In this document: positions 11,521-24,900 of the stretch, in pieces
How positions within the stretch are numbered: position 1 is the stretch's first letter
Layout of the letters: each line of letters starts with the position of its first letter
From: Rhea pennata
Lineage: Eukaryota > Chordata > Aves > Rheiformes > Rheidae
DNA length: 64,000 bases
Direction of reading: 5' to 3'
Assembly: GCF_028389875.1 (NCBI RefSeq)
Contig: NC_084663.1
Location: 208,103,876 to 208,167,875 of the forward strand
Notes under the pieces: model-generated
Database searches by the model: none
What the model was told of the DNA's origin: nothing
What the model saw: the letters and a program-made list of their open reading frames with translations, nothing else
Position numbers and translations under genes: made by a program

Positions 11521-14460
11521 GGCTCCAGGAATTATGGTGGAGAGCAATTGCCTAAGTGCTGGCCTGTGAAGCATACCAGAACTATTAGTAGCTTTTGGAA
11601 AGGGAAATCCCATTCTTACTAACATGCTTGAAATATGTTTGCTCCTAAGGATATTTTCAGCCCTTCAGAGCAGAGGTTTAATTTATTCTCCACATTTTAT
11701 TGCCATTTGCTTTTAATTAAACTCATTAATGCGCCACTTATTTTTATTCCTTTTAGTCATATTGTTCATCACTTACAATGTGCAGTGACAGCCAAGTTCC
11801 TTCTTTTTGCAGGTGTCCGTCACCAGGTCCTTTGATGCTGATATTACAGTTTATGACATTAGCTATTATCTTAATAATCTACATCATGAAGCATTCTGTA
11901 TGCCGGATTACTTGAATTAGCATAATGTTATTCCAATGAGACACTAAATCAGACTAGAGTGGATAATACTGAGTATGTGCTATAAGGAAGACAGTACGAA
12001 TTATCACCTGTGTATCTATACCTAATCAGGTTGTGAAGAACAGCATCTAAACCTGGTAATTAGTGTGATTTGCTCATGCCTTTGAGATTAATGAGATCTC
12101 TGACTTAAAACTTGTAATTTGGAGTCTAATACAGCTACAGTTAAACACAACAAACATCAAAGAAAAGAGCTTCTAGGGGGAAGGAGAGGGATCTTTGGAG
12201 CTGTTAACACAATGAGCCTCAGACATGATGTTCAAGAGGTTGTTGTCTGCTCCAGGCCTCTCTGAGACTCTTTACCCTTACACAAGTCACCCCAAACCTG
12301 GTGTCTTGGAGTTACCTGTGAACTGACAGTGGGCTGCTCTGGTTGCTCCAGACTGGGGTAACCTCCATGAACCACTATGATGACACATCAGCCCAGGTTG
12401 GTTACAGAGGGGAGAAAAACTAGCCTTTATATGGATTTTTTTTTCCCCAGCTGTTCTGCTGTTTTGTTTTTTTGGAGGGTATTTTTGGTCTTGTTCTGCT
12501 GAAGCTCTCTAAAGAGAGATTCAATGTTAAGGAATTAGTGGCAAAGGAGATTTGAGCTCTGCAGCCAAAAATCGAGAATGGCCTAAGCGCCAGCAATGTG
12601 GAAACGTTGTATCATGAGACACTGGCTCCAGTAGTGAAGTTTCCACCACACCTCCTCCACCCTCAGCTACTTGTTCCCATAATTGCGCTGCCATTCATCG
12701 CTTCCTTCGTTTTGTCAGTATGACTATTTGTGGGGCTGAGCTGTAACCCAGATCAGCAAAAAGATCAGGGTTAAAAATGACCTTTAGGGTTTTTACTGGG
12801 TTTTGAAGGTTATTTTAAAATCAGAGCATGTCAGTGATTTGACTGATATGGCAGCCCCACAAACAGTTGCACCAGGACACATGAGACTCTTTGAACTGTT
12901 GGGACTGTCTCAAATTGCGCTGGCTAGTGAGGCCAGCATCCTCTTGAGCTGATCCCCCAAATTCCCCGTCTGTCACCCCCGTGAGGCCAAAGCTGGGTCT
13001 GCCTAGACAGATCCAGGAGCGGGCAAAGATGAGCTGCAGCTACCAAAGCCGGTTACAGCATCTGTGGCCACTACTAAAATAAATCCTTCAAGTAAGGCCA
13101 GTGGTAATTCTGTAAGAATGATATTTAGACTTGGAAGATCAGACCTAGCTTTGGACTACTCACCCGTAGACAGAAGCCTCATTGCACATCCCTGCAGCAG
13201 TTGTGTCTCCGATGCTTGCTAGTGCTTTTTTGGCCACATTTAGACTAATTGGCTCATCAAATATATGCCAAGACTTTGCACCCCTGTGTTAATCTAGGCT
13301 AGTTCAACCAGACAGCCAAATACGAGTTGAGTCGGAGTGCAAAGTATCTTCCCATGCTTGTAAAGCTGGTGCTGGCTGCCACAGCGACGAGGCAGAGCAC
13401 GGCCCTGAGCTCAGCTGCGTGGTGCCACGCTCCCAGTTCACCTTGCCAATACAGAGGACAAGAGGATCATTGCAAATCAGGCAGCTCTCGGCCGACGCCG
13501 TGCTGCTACAGCAGATCCCGTATCACTATTATTTCCTGCAGCTGGGAAAGGATTTCTGGCTCGAGGTCCTCTGCATCCTGGCAAACTCCAGCTGTTGTAA
13601 CAGCTTTTTGTTGTTAACTGCCAGATGTTTTGATTTATGCTCTGGGAACAGCCTACCAAGCAGTCAGTCACCACAGGGCTGGAAGAGCACAAAGGTGGCT
13701 TAAAGGACCAGCAAGCGAGGGACCGTTTGATAAGGTATCGGTGGGCTGCTGCTCTGTTTTTGTAGGGCTTGGGGAGCGTGGAGACCATCCATTTTTCAGA
13801 TGTTAGGTGCAAAACAAGAGGAAATAGGTTAAATTCCAAACAAAAATATTGTTTCATTGCACTGTTTACTGGAATTTATAACTTTTGATTTTGTTCTTTG
13901 CTGGTTTTGCTGCCAAAGTGAAGGAGCTGATTAATTAGATGCATTTCAGAGGAGTAGGGAGAGGGAGACTTAGCTTAATTTTTTTCAATTTTTTGATCAC
14001 CAGTTTAAAACATTACAGAAAATCACTCATGGCTGGTTGATAAACTGGTGAGATACAGATCTTCATGTTATATTTGCATCAGTGTTGAGCTAGTTTTCTG
14101 ACTGTTTCACTCTTTTCTTGAACATACTCTGAGGAAGGAAAACCAACCTGAAAAATGGACACAAAGAATTTGACAAGCTGCCTCCATAATATTAGGGATT
14201 AAAAAAAAAACACCCTACACTGAAAAACACTCTAATGTTAAATGTTTCAGACTGATGGGTAACTGCAAAAGTAAAGAATTTTCTTCTGTGACTGAAGCAG
14301 CTGCAATTCACTCGGAGATGCTTTTACTCCAGCACTTCAGAGGTGATTATAAACTGAGCTCCACAGAAAGGCAGGAATTAAGTCTTTTCAGGTTTTTCCG
14401 TGTTTGTGGCCTGTTGCTTTGCAGCAATGAGTGGGTGACATCTAGCGGCTGCTGCGGGCC
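11521..14460. other. Intergenic DNA
   Basis: No gene or transposon is recognised. The stretch 11840-11960 is rich in TAAT-type homeodomain core sequences and could be an enhancer, but that is only a guess. A moderately CpG-rich section lies at about 13330-13600. An AATAAA at 13078-13083 has no associated transcript evidence. Confidence 0.5.
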
Positions 14461-14611
14461 ACCCAGGTCCAAGCCCCAAGTCCTAGTCCCAAGTGCCAGC
14501 TCCAGATTCCAGGTCCCAGACCCAGCCTCAAGTCCTAGCCCCAGCCCCAGGTCCAGGCCCAGGTCCCAGATCCAGGTCTCAGGTCCCAGCCCTAGTCCTC
14601 CAGGGCCAGGC
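14461..14611. repeat. Degenerate minisatellite of 6-7 bp units (CCAGGTCC/CCAAGTCC type)
   Basis: About 150 bp is built from variants of CCAGGTC, CCAAGTC, CCAGCC and CCAGATT that follow one another without clean phasing. The + strand is C-rich with recurring CCAG cores. It ends at the frame terminating near 14623. The Pro/Ser-rich peptide it would encode is a by-product. The units differ too much for recent expansion, though a few adjacent ones are identical. Confidence 0.8.
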
Positions 14612-17600
14612 CCCTGTACATGATGTTTGCAGCAGGTGCATTAACTAAGGAAATCTGCCCTCCGACCGGGCGTAGGTACTGCAGCCTGCTACCATCGCTC
14701 GCTGAGCTAGAGGCATCTGAAGAAAAAAAATGACCTGACGCCCTGGTAGCATCTGTCCACTGGCGAAAGGGGCGTCTTCCACCTGGTTACAGTGAAGAAA
14801 GCTGCCCATAGCCAACGCCAGCAGCACGGATTCCAGGAAGGCTGTAGGAAGACTTAGCACTTGGCTTTGCACTAGTTATACTTAAGAGACGGGGAAAGCA
14901 GAGCAGAAGGGAAGTCTCAAGCTTGAGATAGCCTTTATTCCATCTGCTGCCATTTGGCAGTGATGGGAAAAAGCTGACAGGCCCCAGGCAGAAAGCAAAA
15001 AGCATTTGCGGAGTCACACGCTAGAGAACCACAATAAAATCGTAGCATCTTTTTGAAAGGTAGGGGATGCGGGTGAGGCCTGGAAACGGGAAAGAGTGAG
15101 TCTCAGGGGAGCAGGGAATATATACATAATGCTGAAAATCAGCTGCACGGGCCTCTGTGTATGAAAATATGACAAACAATAATACCATTCCGCTCACAAA
15201 ACAGTTATGTTTCTACAGCTGTGGCCTGACCAGAGCCAAAAGAAGTTAAGAGCCATCCTCGCTTCCCCAGAAAATGGTTTTATAACTGAAGGAGGGAAAG
15301 GGGCAGGTCTCATCCTGAAATACTAGTAATTCATCCCGTCAGTGTTGACAAAGACATCTCTCAGTTGGATATGTAGCACTCTGGGTTTTGCTTCTGCGAG
15401 ACCTTGAGGTCCCTCCCGTTCGGATGGTGTCGGAGAGCGGAGTCCGCATCGGAGCAACTGCCAGGTTCAGGATGCATTAGGACACTCCACGCCGAGCCTC
15501 ATCCCTTCCTCCCTCTCTCTCTTTAGAGTATAGGGCACCAGGTACTTTTTGTTTGTTTGTTTGTTTTTTATTAGAAAGAGCTAAGTCAGACGGACATGGA
15601 CACCAGCACAGTCCTTGCCTTGCTTGTGTAGCCTCCAGCAGTGGTGCACTCTGGCCTCATGACCGTCTCCCACAGCGTGGAAGTGGTCCTCCTTTGGTGA
15701 GGAGTCAAGTCTGCAGCTTTCTTCTCTAGTGGTGGACTGTCTAGGATCCAAGAGCTGCGGTGGCTGTTGGGAGGTGAGTGATGACCTCAGTGTTGGTGTA
15801 GGCAGAGGAAAGCCCAGTAAGGATAAGCTAGGAGTGCCTGTGTCCCATTACTTTAATAAAATGACTGATGTAAAGAAGCACAAATTTGTGAATGCTGTCC
15901 CAGGAGTAGCTCAGCTTTGAACCTTTTTTTTTTTTCCCTACAATCACAGAAGAATCCCATTAACCTCCTAGCAACAGAAGGAACACCAAGAGATTTGAGG
16001 ATCAGTTGGCCAAAAAGACACACAGAGTGGGGTGATCAGGAGAAAAAAAAATCTATTTGAATACACTCACAGCAAAACTAGAAGACACCACTTCTGACCC
16101 CATTCCTTGCTGTACCTGTTGGCCCATCTCCACCAATTCCAGGAGTGAAAGGGATTTCTTTCACGGGGCAGGGGAAGAGTCTGCATTATTGAAATAAAGT
16201 GCTGTCTGCAGCCTTTACTCTATCTAATTCTGTAGCTCTTAAATCCAGATTGATACACAAACTTGCACACCAAGAGTGTTTTTTAACTAATGCAAATATG
16301 CACATGGAGAACCTTTATAAATCTGTACAGCGGGAACTGCAGAGTCATATTCCTAATCAAGACAATGTTCAGAAGGTTCAATAATTTCCCTCATGTTATA
16401 GAGGAAGAGATCTCTGAGCTGGGAATTAAAAGGCCGGTGTTTATGGTTCTCAGACTGCAGGTCTTTTTGAAAACCTACCACATGTTCTTAAATGATGTCC
16501 AGCCCAAACACATGGCTGCCACACTCCAGTCACCGAGGGAAATGGGGCTGCTCCATCGTGTGGTGGCAGTCCGCAGCGAGGAGCAGCTCTGAGCCGAAGA
16601 GCCTGCAGACTGGCTTTGGAGAAGGAATACGGATGTAACCGCCAAACCCAGGATAGCGTCATGCAACCCCTCTTGGGATAATGCATTTATTCCCTACATG
16701 TAGAAGGAAAAAATATCTCCCAAAAGACAGCAGAAGTTGTAAAACAAATGAACTTGAGCTCTGTAGAGTAGAAAAAAGAGCGCTGAGAGACACGGCATGA
16801 TCCTCCCCTCTGGAGAGCCTCCAAGGCGCCCCAGAGCATGGAGAGATCGCCGTCGCAGGGCTAGGCAGAGCTGCTCATCACCACCCGCAGAGGAGGAAAA
16901 GCACCAGCCATCCCTAAACCATGTTGTGCTTAAACTAATCTGGCCACCGTTGCCCAAACCAGACCAGATAGTGCTCCACACACTTGGCACGGTTGAAGCC
17001 AACAGCTGCCAACAGAAGGGCAAGTCCAAAAAATGAGAGCAAAAGATTTTCAAGAAATGTAGCCATTTGTGAAGGGCACCTCTGCATACAGTTGAAATCT
17101 TTAGCTCTTTCTTGTTCATGGCTTAAAATGTTCTGATCACAGCCATATCTTTATTAACAGGACACTTAAAGTTGGCATTTGAACAGAATGAAAACAACCT
17201 TTTGGCTAAATCTGATGTTGGTTTGGAGGCATTTGCCAGCTTTCAGCTAAAAACATGGTTTCGTGATTGATATTTTAAACTGCCTAACATCTGCTGGAGG
17301 TGAGTGAAAGTGGTTTTGGCTGCAACTGCAATGTAACATAATATATTTGTGGAGGTAAAACTATATTTGTAGAGGCAATATACTTCTGGAGCTAGTTTGT
17401 GGAGGTAATTCACCATTTGTCTGGTAAATAAACAGAAAAAATAATTACCATCCTTCTTGGCTAGGTTCTGTAACCACTGACTTGGCCATAAGGATTGATT
17501 AGTTATGATAGATCTTATACATTAAATCTCCTGAAGGTTAGGCTTGGTCCTGGCAACTCTACCTGCAATTCAGCAGGGTCCCATGAATCTGGATTTCTTC

Positions 17601-18666
17601 AGTTATCACTCATGATGGGAGAATTCAGTTCAGTGTGCATTTTATTTTTAAAAAAAGAGAGAACTCAAAAACAAAGATCTTTTTAAGAGGTACCAAACTT
17701 TCAGGGATGAGGACTGACGGAGAAAAGACTGTAAGGGGCATTTGTCTAGCACATGTGTAGCGACACCATGCAAATGTTATTTCTTCTTAAAACGGGAAGG
17801 TAGGAGGACAGGCATATATTCATTTCTGCTATTCCATTAAAAATCAGAATTTGTGAGAAATAATTATTCCATATCACGTGAGTATAACTTTAGCTGGATA
17901 GGTCATCTCACCAACTTCACTGAACAGCACATCAATAGGGAAAAAAAATGAGTTATCCTCAAAAAGATTGATTTTGACTCTTAAAGTATTTCAAGCTAAA
18001 TTTTGTGGGGACAAATACCAGTTGATTGATTACTTCTAAAACACTGACTGTGATCTAGAGTGTTTGTTCAGCGACCGGCCTCGGAGCACTCTGAAATCGC
18101 AGGGGGGTTGTTTACTCCTGTGACGGATGCCAGACTGGCGAGCAGGAGGAAGGCTTCAATAAATCATTTCTGACATTAACCGTGCACAAGCAAATTCCCG
18201 CAAGTGTTTGTGTTAGTCCTGCCACCAATGCTTGTGCAAACATTGCAGCACAGAATTCACACTGCTATCTTTTCTGTGACTAGTTTTGCAAACAAAAGTT
18301 CCTCATAGGCATTTCCAGGCAAAGTCAACGAGAGAGGCACAAATGAAGCAAAATGCACTTTGTTTGTTCAGTCCACTCTTAGGATGCCATTAGCAAATAA
18401 ACACGAATATTTCGTAACAGACTCAGTTTTGGAAAAAAGAAAAAAGAAAAGAAAGCATGAATTGGATTAAGTAATGAAATATAATTTTGTTTCTGTAAAC
18501 AAGCAGAATATTCCAAATATCTGACATCTGACATCTGTATGTTTTTGTATGAACTATTTTTAGTGTAATCTCTATCTATTTTATGAAACCTACCCCCCCA
18601 GTTTATTATCATGTCAATGCTGATGCTGTTTCTAAGGACAGTAAGTTGACAAGTACCATCTATGGA
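14612..18666. other. Intergenic DNA
   Basis: No convincing gene. It contains a GTTT repeat at about 15547-15570, an imperfect tandem array at 17340-17410 with a TTTGTGGAGGTAA-like unit, and an AATAAA at 15033-15038. A CpG-containing section at 16800-17030 has open frames on both strands, but none that I recognise. Confidence 0.5.
17340..17410. repeat. Imperfect tandem repeat
   Basis: Three diverged copies of a unit resembling TATTTGTGGAGGTAA occur in a row, at about 17342-17358, 17362-17379 and 17390-17409. The last two are separated by a unique stretch. It is small, non-coding and of unknown significance. Confidence 0.55.
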
Positions 18667-18720
18667 TTACATAAGTACACTTATATTCGTGTTTTTTAAT
18701 TTAGTTCTCTTATTTACAAC

Positions 18721-18927
18721 CTTGTGTAGAAGTGCAGCAACTTCAAGAATAGCTTCAGCAAAAGCTCTGACTGTCAAAGTTCTCCCGGAACACAGATCGG
18801 CACCCACAAGCGTTTGCAGCGCGGAGAAGTGTGGCTGCTCGGGCGAGCAGCGCTGCGTGAGGTCTGCCAGCGCGTGGGCACACCACAGCACCGCCACAAA
18901 GGCGGTGACCTGAAACCCCAAGGACAT
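18721..18927 (-). other. Unidentified coding-like segment with a signal-peptide-like start
   Basis: On the - strand an ATG at 18927 opens a frame of 69 codons that runs to AAG|GTTGTA at 18721, a possible splice donor. The frame stays open to a stop at 18667. The first 21 residues resemble a signal peptide: MSLGFQV, then a hydrophobic AFVAVLW core, ending AHALA before DLTQRC. It then continues with two more cysteines and an alanine/leucine-rich helix-like end (GRTLTVRAFAEAILEVAALL). The DNA is locally CpG-rich in an AT-rich setting, as real exons often are. TTTCAG at 18910-18915 could instead act as an acceptor and make this an internal exon. I recognise no family and find no partner exon, so function is unknown and it may be a chance frame. 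Confidence 0.2.
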
Positions 18928-21900
18928 TCCACCGATTTCGCGTACGGCTCAGAGCTGGGCTTTAAATGCTGGTTTTGCTCAGTTCCTAAGCAGAAAGTCT
19001 TTTCAAACTGTGGGCCCTGAAAACTCATTTTCAGATCTAAGGGTCTGGCTGAGCTTTGACGGCTCAGCTGCATCATCTCCTTCAGATGATACAGAGACTA
19101 GACCAGGAGCTCAGCCATTTTCTCCATTCTCCACTGCTTTTGTCAGGGAACTAAGCAGCTCAAGCTCTGGACTCCCCCCAGGAGCAGGATATTTGTCCTG
19201 TTTACTACTTACAGAAAACTGTGGACTAGACCCTGCTGGTGAGCCATGTGAGTGGGCCAGTCAGTGCACCTCTCTCCTGAGAGGGTGTCTGGGGGCAAGG
19301 ACATTCCTGCTCCAGCAATGTAATGCTCTAACATTACACCCACATAGTCCTGCCAGGCATGGCTCACACATGGGCATGGTCACCCAGGGTTTCTGTCTGC
19401 TGGTTTACTCTACCCATGGACCAAGACAGGTGTCCCAAGGCAGCAAGAACCCTTGTCTGGGCTGAAGGAAGAACTCTCCAGGTTGGGGTGTCCAGCTGAA
19501 ATACCCAACACTGCTAAATCACACCAGTTTGGCCAACCAGGGATGGACTTTTCTGTCAAATATACCTCTGTTCCAGGGAAAGCTTTACTCCTTTAGCCCT
19601 CCCCCATAACCACCAGTCCTTCTGAGCGAGGAGAAGAAAGTCTCTAACCTCGGCTGAAGCCTGTAAAGACTGCCACAAACAGACGATAATAAAACCTCAC
19701 ACTTTTCTGACCGCTCCTGTGACTTTTGCCACATGCTAAGCCCCTCAGCAAGGGGTTGGTTCAACGATTTCAGAGGTCCTCTTTCTACAAAGATAAATAA
19801 AATTCTGCCTTTGACAAATTAATAGGAAACCTCCCTGCTGCTTTTGAGCAGGTGGTTCTTTCCACATCAGAGGATTCAAAATCCCTTGGAAACACATTAT
19901 TTTTACTTGGCAGAAAGGGGAAAACAACTAACGAAACGTGAGAACCCGGCATGTGGGCTTGACAGACCACACTGCCCACTAGCCCGCTGCTGCTCATGCA
20001 TGCAGCCAGTTGCAGTGAGAGGGAAGGGAATCCTCTTTCCCCTCCAGCAAACGCTAGTCGGGAGAAAATGACTCCTCCGAGTCCACATCCACCGCTAGGT
20101 TGCTTGGCTCAGGGAGGTCAGCTCTGCCTCTGTTCAGTAGCTGAGCCAAGGCAGCCCCTGTGCGCTGCCAACCATCATCGCTGGTGTGACTCCCTCCAAA
20201 GACAAGTCTGCAGCTCTGACAGTGTGAGAAATCTCCTAGTTATACTCTGGAAACTGGTGAACACAGAGCTAAACAAGATGCTCAGACAGTGCTTCTGCTG
20301 TTGAGGCCATTTACTCCTATCCCCAAGTCAATTTTCTTCTCATCTGGTTGAAACTGAGTTTACTCACCAAACCAAAACTGCAATAATTGCAAGGAGAAGC
20401 CACTTACTTCCGTGCAGCGGCTTTTACTCTGTGCACTGCTTTGTTTCCACGTATAACTTCCTAAAGCGCCTGCAAGAACAAGCCTGGAAAAGCCTGGAAA
20501 AGCCATCAAGAGCAACCTGCATCTAGTCTTGAAAATTTGCTGGGCTTGCAAATTGAAAGAAAAAAAAAAAAAAAAAAAAAGGTTAAAAGCCAGAGTTCCA
20601 GCTAGCATCTTGCATGATTCATTTGTCCTTACATTAGTCCAGGAATGAGGAATAATTAACAAATTATACCGTCAGTTTAGCTACGACTGAGCGTTGTTGT
20701 CATACGTGCAGACAATGCTGCACAGAGCTAACTTGTCCCATCTCCTCTTCAGAGGACGGAAGCAAGTTGCCATTTTCTCCAAGTCTTAGGATGTTGAGAC
20801 TTTAATGATTGTTGTAAATCTTCATCCTTATTCTTGATGTATTGGATGGAGAAAGCTGGTATCTCAGAAGTGACTGCAGAGGAGACCTCCTTTCTTCATG
20901 AATTAGTGCTATTTTCCTGCTGAAAAAATTGAAGAGGTTGCCTTCAGGAATGAAAGGAGAACACAAGTCTGGCCATGTGGAAGCAGGAAAGCATTTGTTG
21001 AAATATTAATGCCTGGAATTTCATCTGCTGTTGATATTTTCAGGATATGCAAGTGGAGTCTTCAAGAAGGGAGCAACTGAGCAGGGCTCAGAGATGCCAC
21101 CCCTTTCTGCATCTGCCTCTTTGCTTTCCACGTTCCCTGCTGGTGGGTGTTCAGGTCCAATCACCCTTTAGCACCTTTCTCTGATGACATTTTGACATGG
21201 CATATGCACTGCGTACTAATTAGAAGTAAAAATATTTTGATGTTCTGATATTTTTAAACCTTAAGGGTGAGCACAATGATTTTCAAGAGAAGCCTCCTGA
21301 CAGCTAAAAGACAGTAATATTTGAAGAATAGGGATCTCTGTCATCTCTTGATTCGTATTAGATCTAGCACCTCTTAAATATAGGAATCATTTTTATTTTT
21401 GTACAAGTCTATGACTGAACAGTTGTTTGATTTGTCCTGTTAATGTCCTACCCAAGACACAAAGAAGATCACCTGCATTCTGGTCCATCAAAGCAGAAAG
21501 CATATTTGACTCAAACCCATGTGTACTCCATTGACTTAACTGGGACTAACTGAAAAATAAGCTGACATATATTTCTGTACTTGTTCTACCGTAGCAGCAG
21601 AAGTTCAGTCACTCTCCTGGCTCCAGGCAGACAAAGCAGCTTTGATAAAAGGTCTGTTGTATCTGCCGTACGTGGCACGTATTGACAAGCTGCCACACTC
21701 GCAACCAGCACATTTTATTTGCTTTTTACTCTTGGTGGCTCAGCAGGGTGAATTATGCCTCAGGACTGTTCCCTCATGCTTTCTGGGGAGCTGTTGCAGC
21801 TCTTTCCTCCCAAGGCTGCAGCCAGATGGAGGCTAAAACAGGGCTGCAGAGAGGTTTCGTTGGCTGCTGCATCTGCTCCTTTCCTCCGCTGGCATTTTCA

Positions 21901-24900
21901 CAGTGCTCCTGTGAAACTGCAGCCCGATCCAAGCAAGCTCGTCTGCCTTCCTATGTCTGAACCGTATTTTTTACTCATTCATATTTTTTAATGTGTTACT
22001 CTAAACATTTTCTGTGTCTATCAAGAGAAGGTTTTGTAATTGCACCACTAGCGACATAGAGCGCTGAAGTAAGATGCCATAAAAATTATTCGAATGTTAG
22101 CCTGTGACAGCAAGGCTCCCTTAAATCATCACAGCTGGGGCTCCTAAAGGCATCCATCACTTCTGAGAGTGGAGATCTGCACCTTTTTCTTGGCTTTTCA
22201 GAAGCTGTCTGGGTTGCTCAGGTCCTGCCAATATACAATTCTCTACTTTTGTACTGATACAAATTTTGCCCCTCCTTTCCCTTCCTACTCAGGCTTTGTA
22301 AATGTTTCACCAAATTAACTCAGATTCTACCGCATATTTACAAAGCTTTATGACCTTTCACTGTAGTCAATCATTCCTCATGGTCTAATTTCTCTCTCTG
22401 TCCCCCCAGCTCCTTCATCACTCTACTGTTGCCTGCAAATGATTTACCCAGCTCTTGCAGAGCGTGCCCGTATCCCCTCCGACATGCACAGCTTGCTCAC
22501 AGTCCTGCTCCATTTTAGACTTCCCCGATTTTCTGGTGTCTTTGCCCCGAGTAACCTGAGCACTTGCTCACCATCTTCAACACAGAGGTTGTTGGTTGCA
22601 CTAGAAAGGCTCTGGACATGAACTGTGGTAAGTAGATGTGCAAGGTGAGAAGTAGCTTGTTTGTGTGGAAGAACATAGATCACTGGAGGGTAGTTCTGTG
22701 TGCCTTATTTTTGTATATATATATATATGTAGTCGCAATATTTGCATACATTATTAGTCCTTGGGTGCAGTTTGCATACGAAGTTCAGAAGCAGTGGTTC
22801 AGGGAAACTTAGTGCTATCTGACATCCTCTGTGAGTTTATCAACACGTTAAGTGTTCAAACAAAAATTAAATCAAGGATTATAATTAAATATTAACATTT
22901 AAGTCTAAATATTTAATACATTTAATAAAGAGAATTTAAAGAAAAATAATATTTGAATAGGCCTCTTAAAAACACAGATAACCCTAGAAAGAATTTTTTT
23001 GTCTTTATACACATTTGCAGCTGTTCATAACAGCCATCATCACTCGGCTGGGACAGGATCCCCAAAGCATCTGCATCTAAAGCAGGGGTTTAAACACCAC
23101 TCTGGAGGCCTGGGAACTGAAACTTAGATGTTACACTTCTCAGCATTGCTGCATCCAAGTGACTTCTTATCTCAAGTTTCTCCTGTCTTTTAAATAGCTG
23201 TATGAGGCTGCCGACAAGCATACTTGCTACTGCCCTCTCCAATGGAGTTTTGAATATTAAAAACTCATATCTTAGGAGGCAAATCAGGACCAGCAGTTCA
23301 TCTTGCTGCTGGGAGAATTTTCCTGATCAACAAAACAAACTTACCAGTAGAAGTAGATGCATTTATTGGCCATACTCACTGAGCCACTGGTTAAGTTACA
23401 AATTATAAGTGCTGCCACAGCAGTCATTGCCCAGCAAAGCTGCAGGTGGCCTACAGAGACTTGAAGGCACTCAGACACAAGAGCTAAGGAGTGTCCCCAG
23501 CCAAGCCCGCTTGCTTAGACAGCACCCAGGCACAATGGTTTTGTACCGCTTACTGTTGTATGCAACATGAAGGCCACAGGTTGTCACACACACAGAGATA
23601 AATGTGGATTTCAAAATCAAACCCAGCAACTATCGTTATTTAAACCAATTTCAGGCCAGGAGGCTCAGTTTTGGCACGTTTGCAGCATGCCTGCTGCAGC
23701 ATACCTGGTTCACAGAGGCCGAAGTCAGGGAGGCACTTCTAGATCAAAATCCATCAGTGCTGAGAAGGGTGGGTACTACGAGGAAAAGGGATTTCTCAAA
23801 ATACATGCAGGGAAATCCCGCAGGAAGCTGAGCAGAAGAAAATCTTCCTTAAATACATGGAAATCCTGTGAAAACATGCTCTGAAACTCCCAGGGGTGCT
23901 CTTGCAGAAAACTCGTGCCTGTTTTCTATGCCTGGTGGGAACGGAGGGCCTGCAGGGTGGTTTCCAAGGGCAGTGGACCAGCTCCTTGCTGCCCAGGACC
24001 TCGTGTGTCTGACCACTAGGTGTCATGGTTGTCCCACAGAAGTCACATTGTCCAAGCGCTCCAGAAAAGGTGAGATGGTCCTGTTCTCTTGCCAGCTACG
24101 AGGAGCCGGATCATCGTGATAAAACCAAGCAGAAGAGGCAAAAACAGTGTCTGGCTCTATCCTGCCTCCCTGGAAGGGAGAGCAGAGATCAGTAGACTTC
24201 TCAGGGCTGTAGCGTGATCTCTCTAGCATAGGACACTAAGGGCAAGGAATTGAAGCTCACAGCTGATTTTTCAGTTCAGCTTGTAAAATGGATTCATATG
24301 ACAAAATGTCTAATAAGGCAGGTCCTACACTCCCCACGCATTTCAGTTTGCAATCTGTGCACGTGCTCCGTTAAAATGCACCTTTCTTGAATGTGTCTGA
24401 CTAGAACTGTAGCTAATATTTCAGGCAGAATTGCTCATTTGCCTTCTACGATGGCATTATTAAGGGTCCTTTCTGTGTTGTATTTTCTCAGAATGATTTC
24501 TTCAGTTTGTTTTCTAGCTTTGCTTTTCCACAAAAGGAAAAGGAGCACATACATTACATTCTGCAATTTCCACCTAGATCACAAATCAAGTGTTTCAGAG
24601 AAAATGGACTGCTTTCTTCCTACTCCTAAATTTCAGAGTGTGGTAAGAGATTTAGCTAATCCCCCCTTAAAAAAAAATGTGTTCATCACTGAGTGTTCAG
24701 ATGAGATTATACTGCAGATTTTATACAGTTAGACTGTGAGAAAGGACGTGGTTTAAACATTTTCTCTTTCTCTCAAGCACCTGCTTTCCTGTTAACAGGC
24801 CTCCTGCTCTCTTTCAGCAGAGAGCAAGTATCTGCATCCAGCCCCTCTATTCACTTATCAGCCCCTGGAGTTTACTCTTACAGGGAGGCTGTGTGGATCA

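Noticed and set aside
14255-14623. 122-codon frame beginning MGNCKSK, like a myristoylation signal
   Set aside because: Two fifths of it is translation of the minisatellite, and the rest has no recognisable domain. The N-terminal resemblance is short enough to be chance.
18721-18927. Loose resemblance of the - strand segment to the N-terminus of selenoprotein P
   Set aside because: There is no TGA selenocysteine codon or Cys at the redox position. The similarity is limited to spacing of a few hydrophobic residues, and no following exon or SECIS element was found by eye.
19010-19465. 151-codon + strand frame
   Set aside because: Ser/Gly/Pro-biased composition, no domain, no splice or start context of note. 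The length is within chance expectation for a window of this size.
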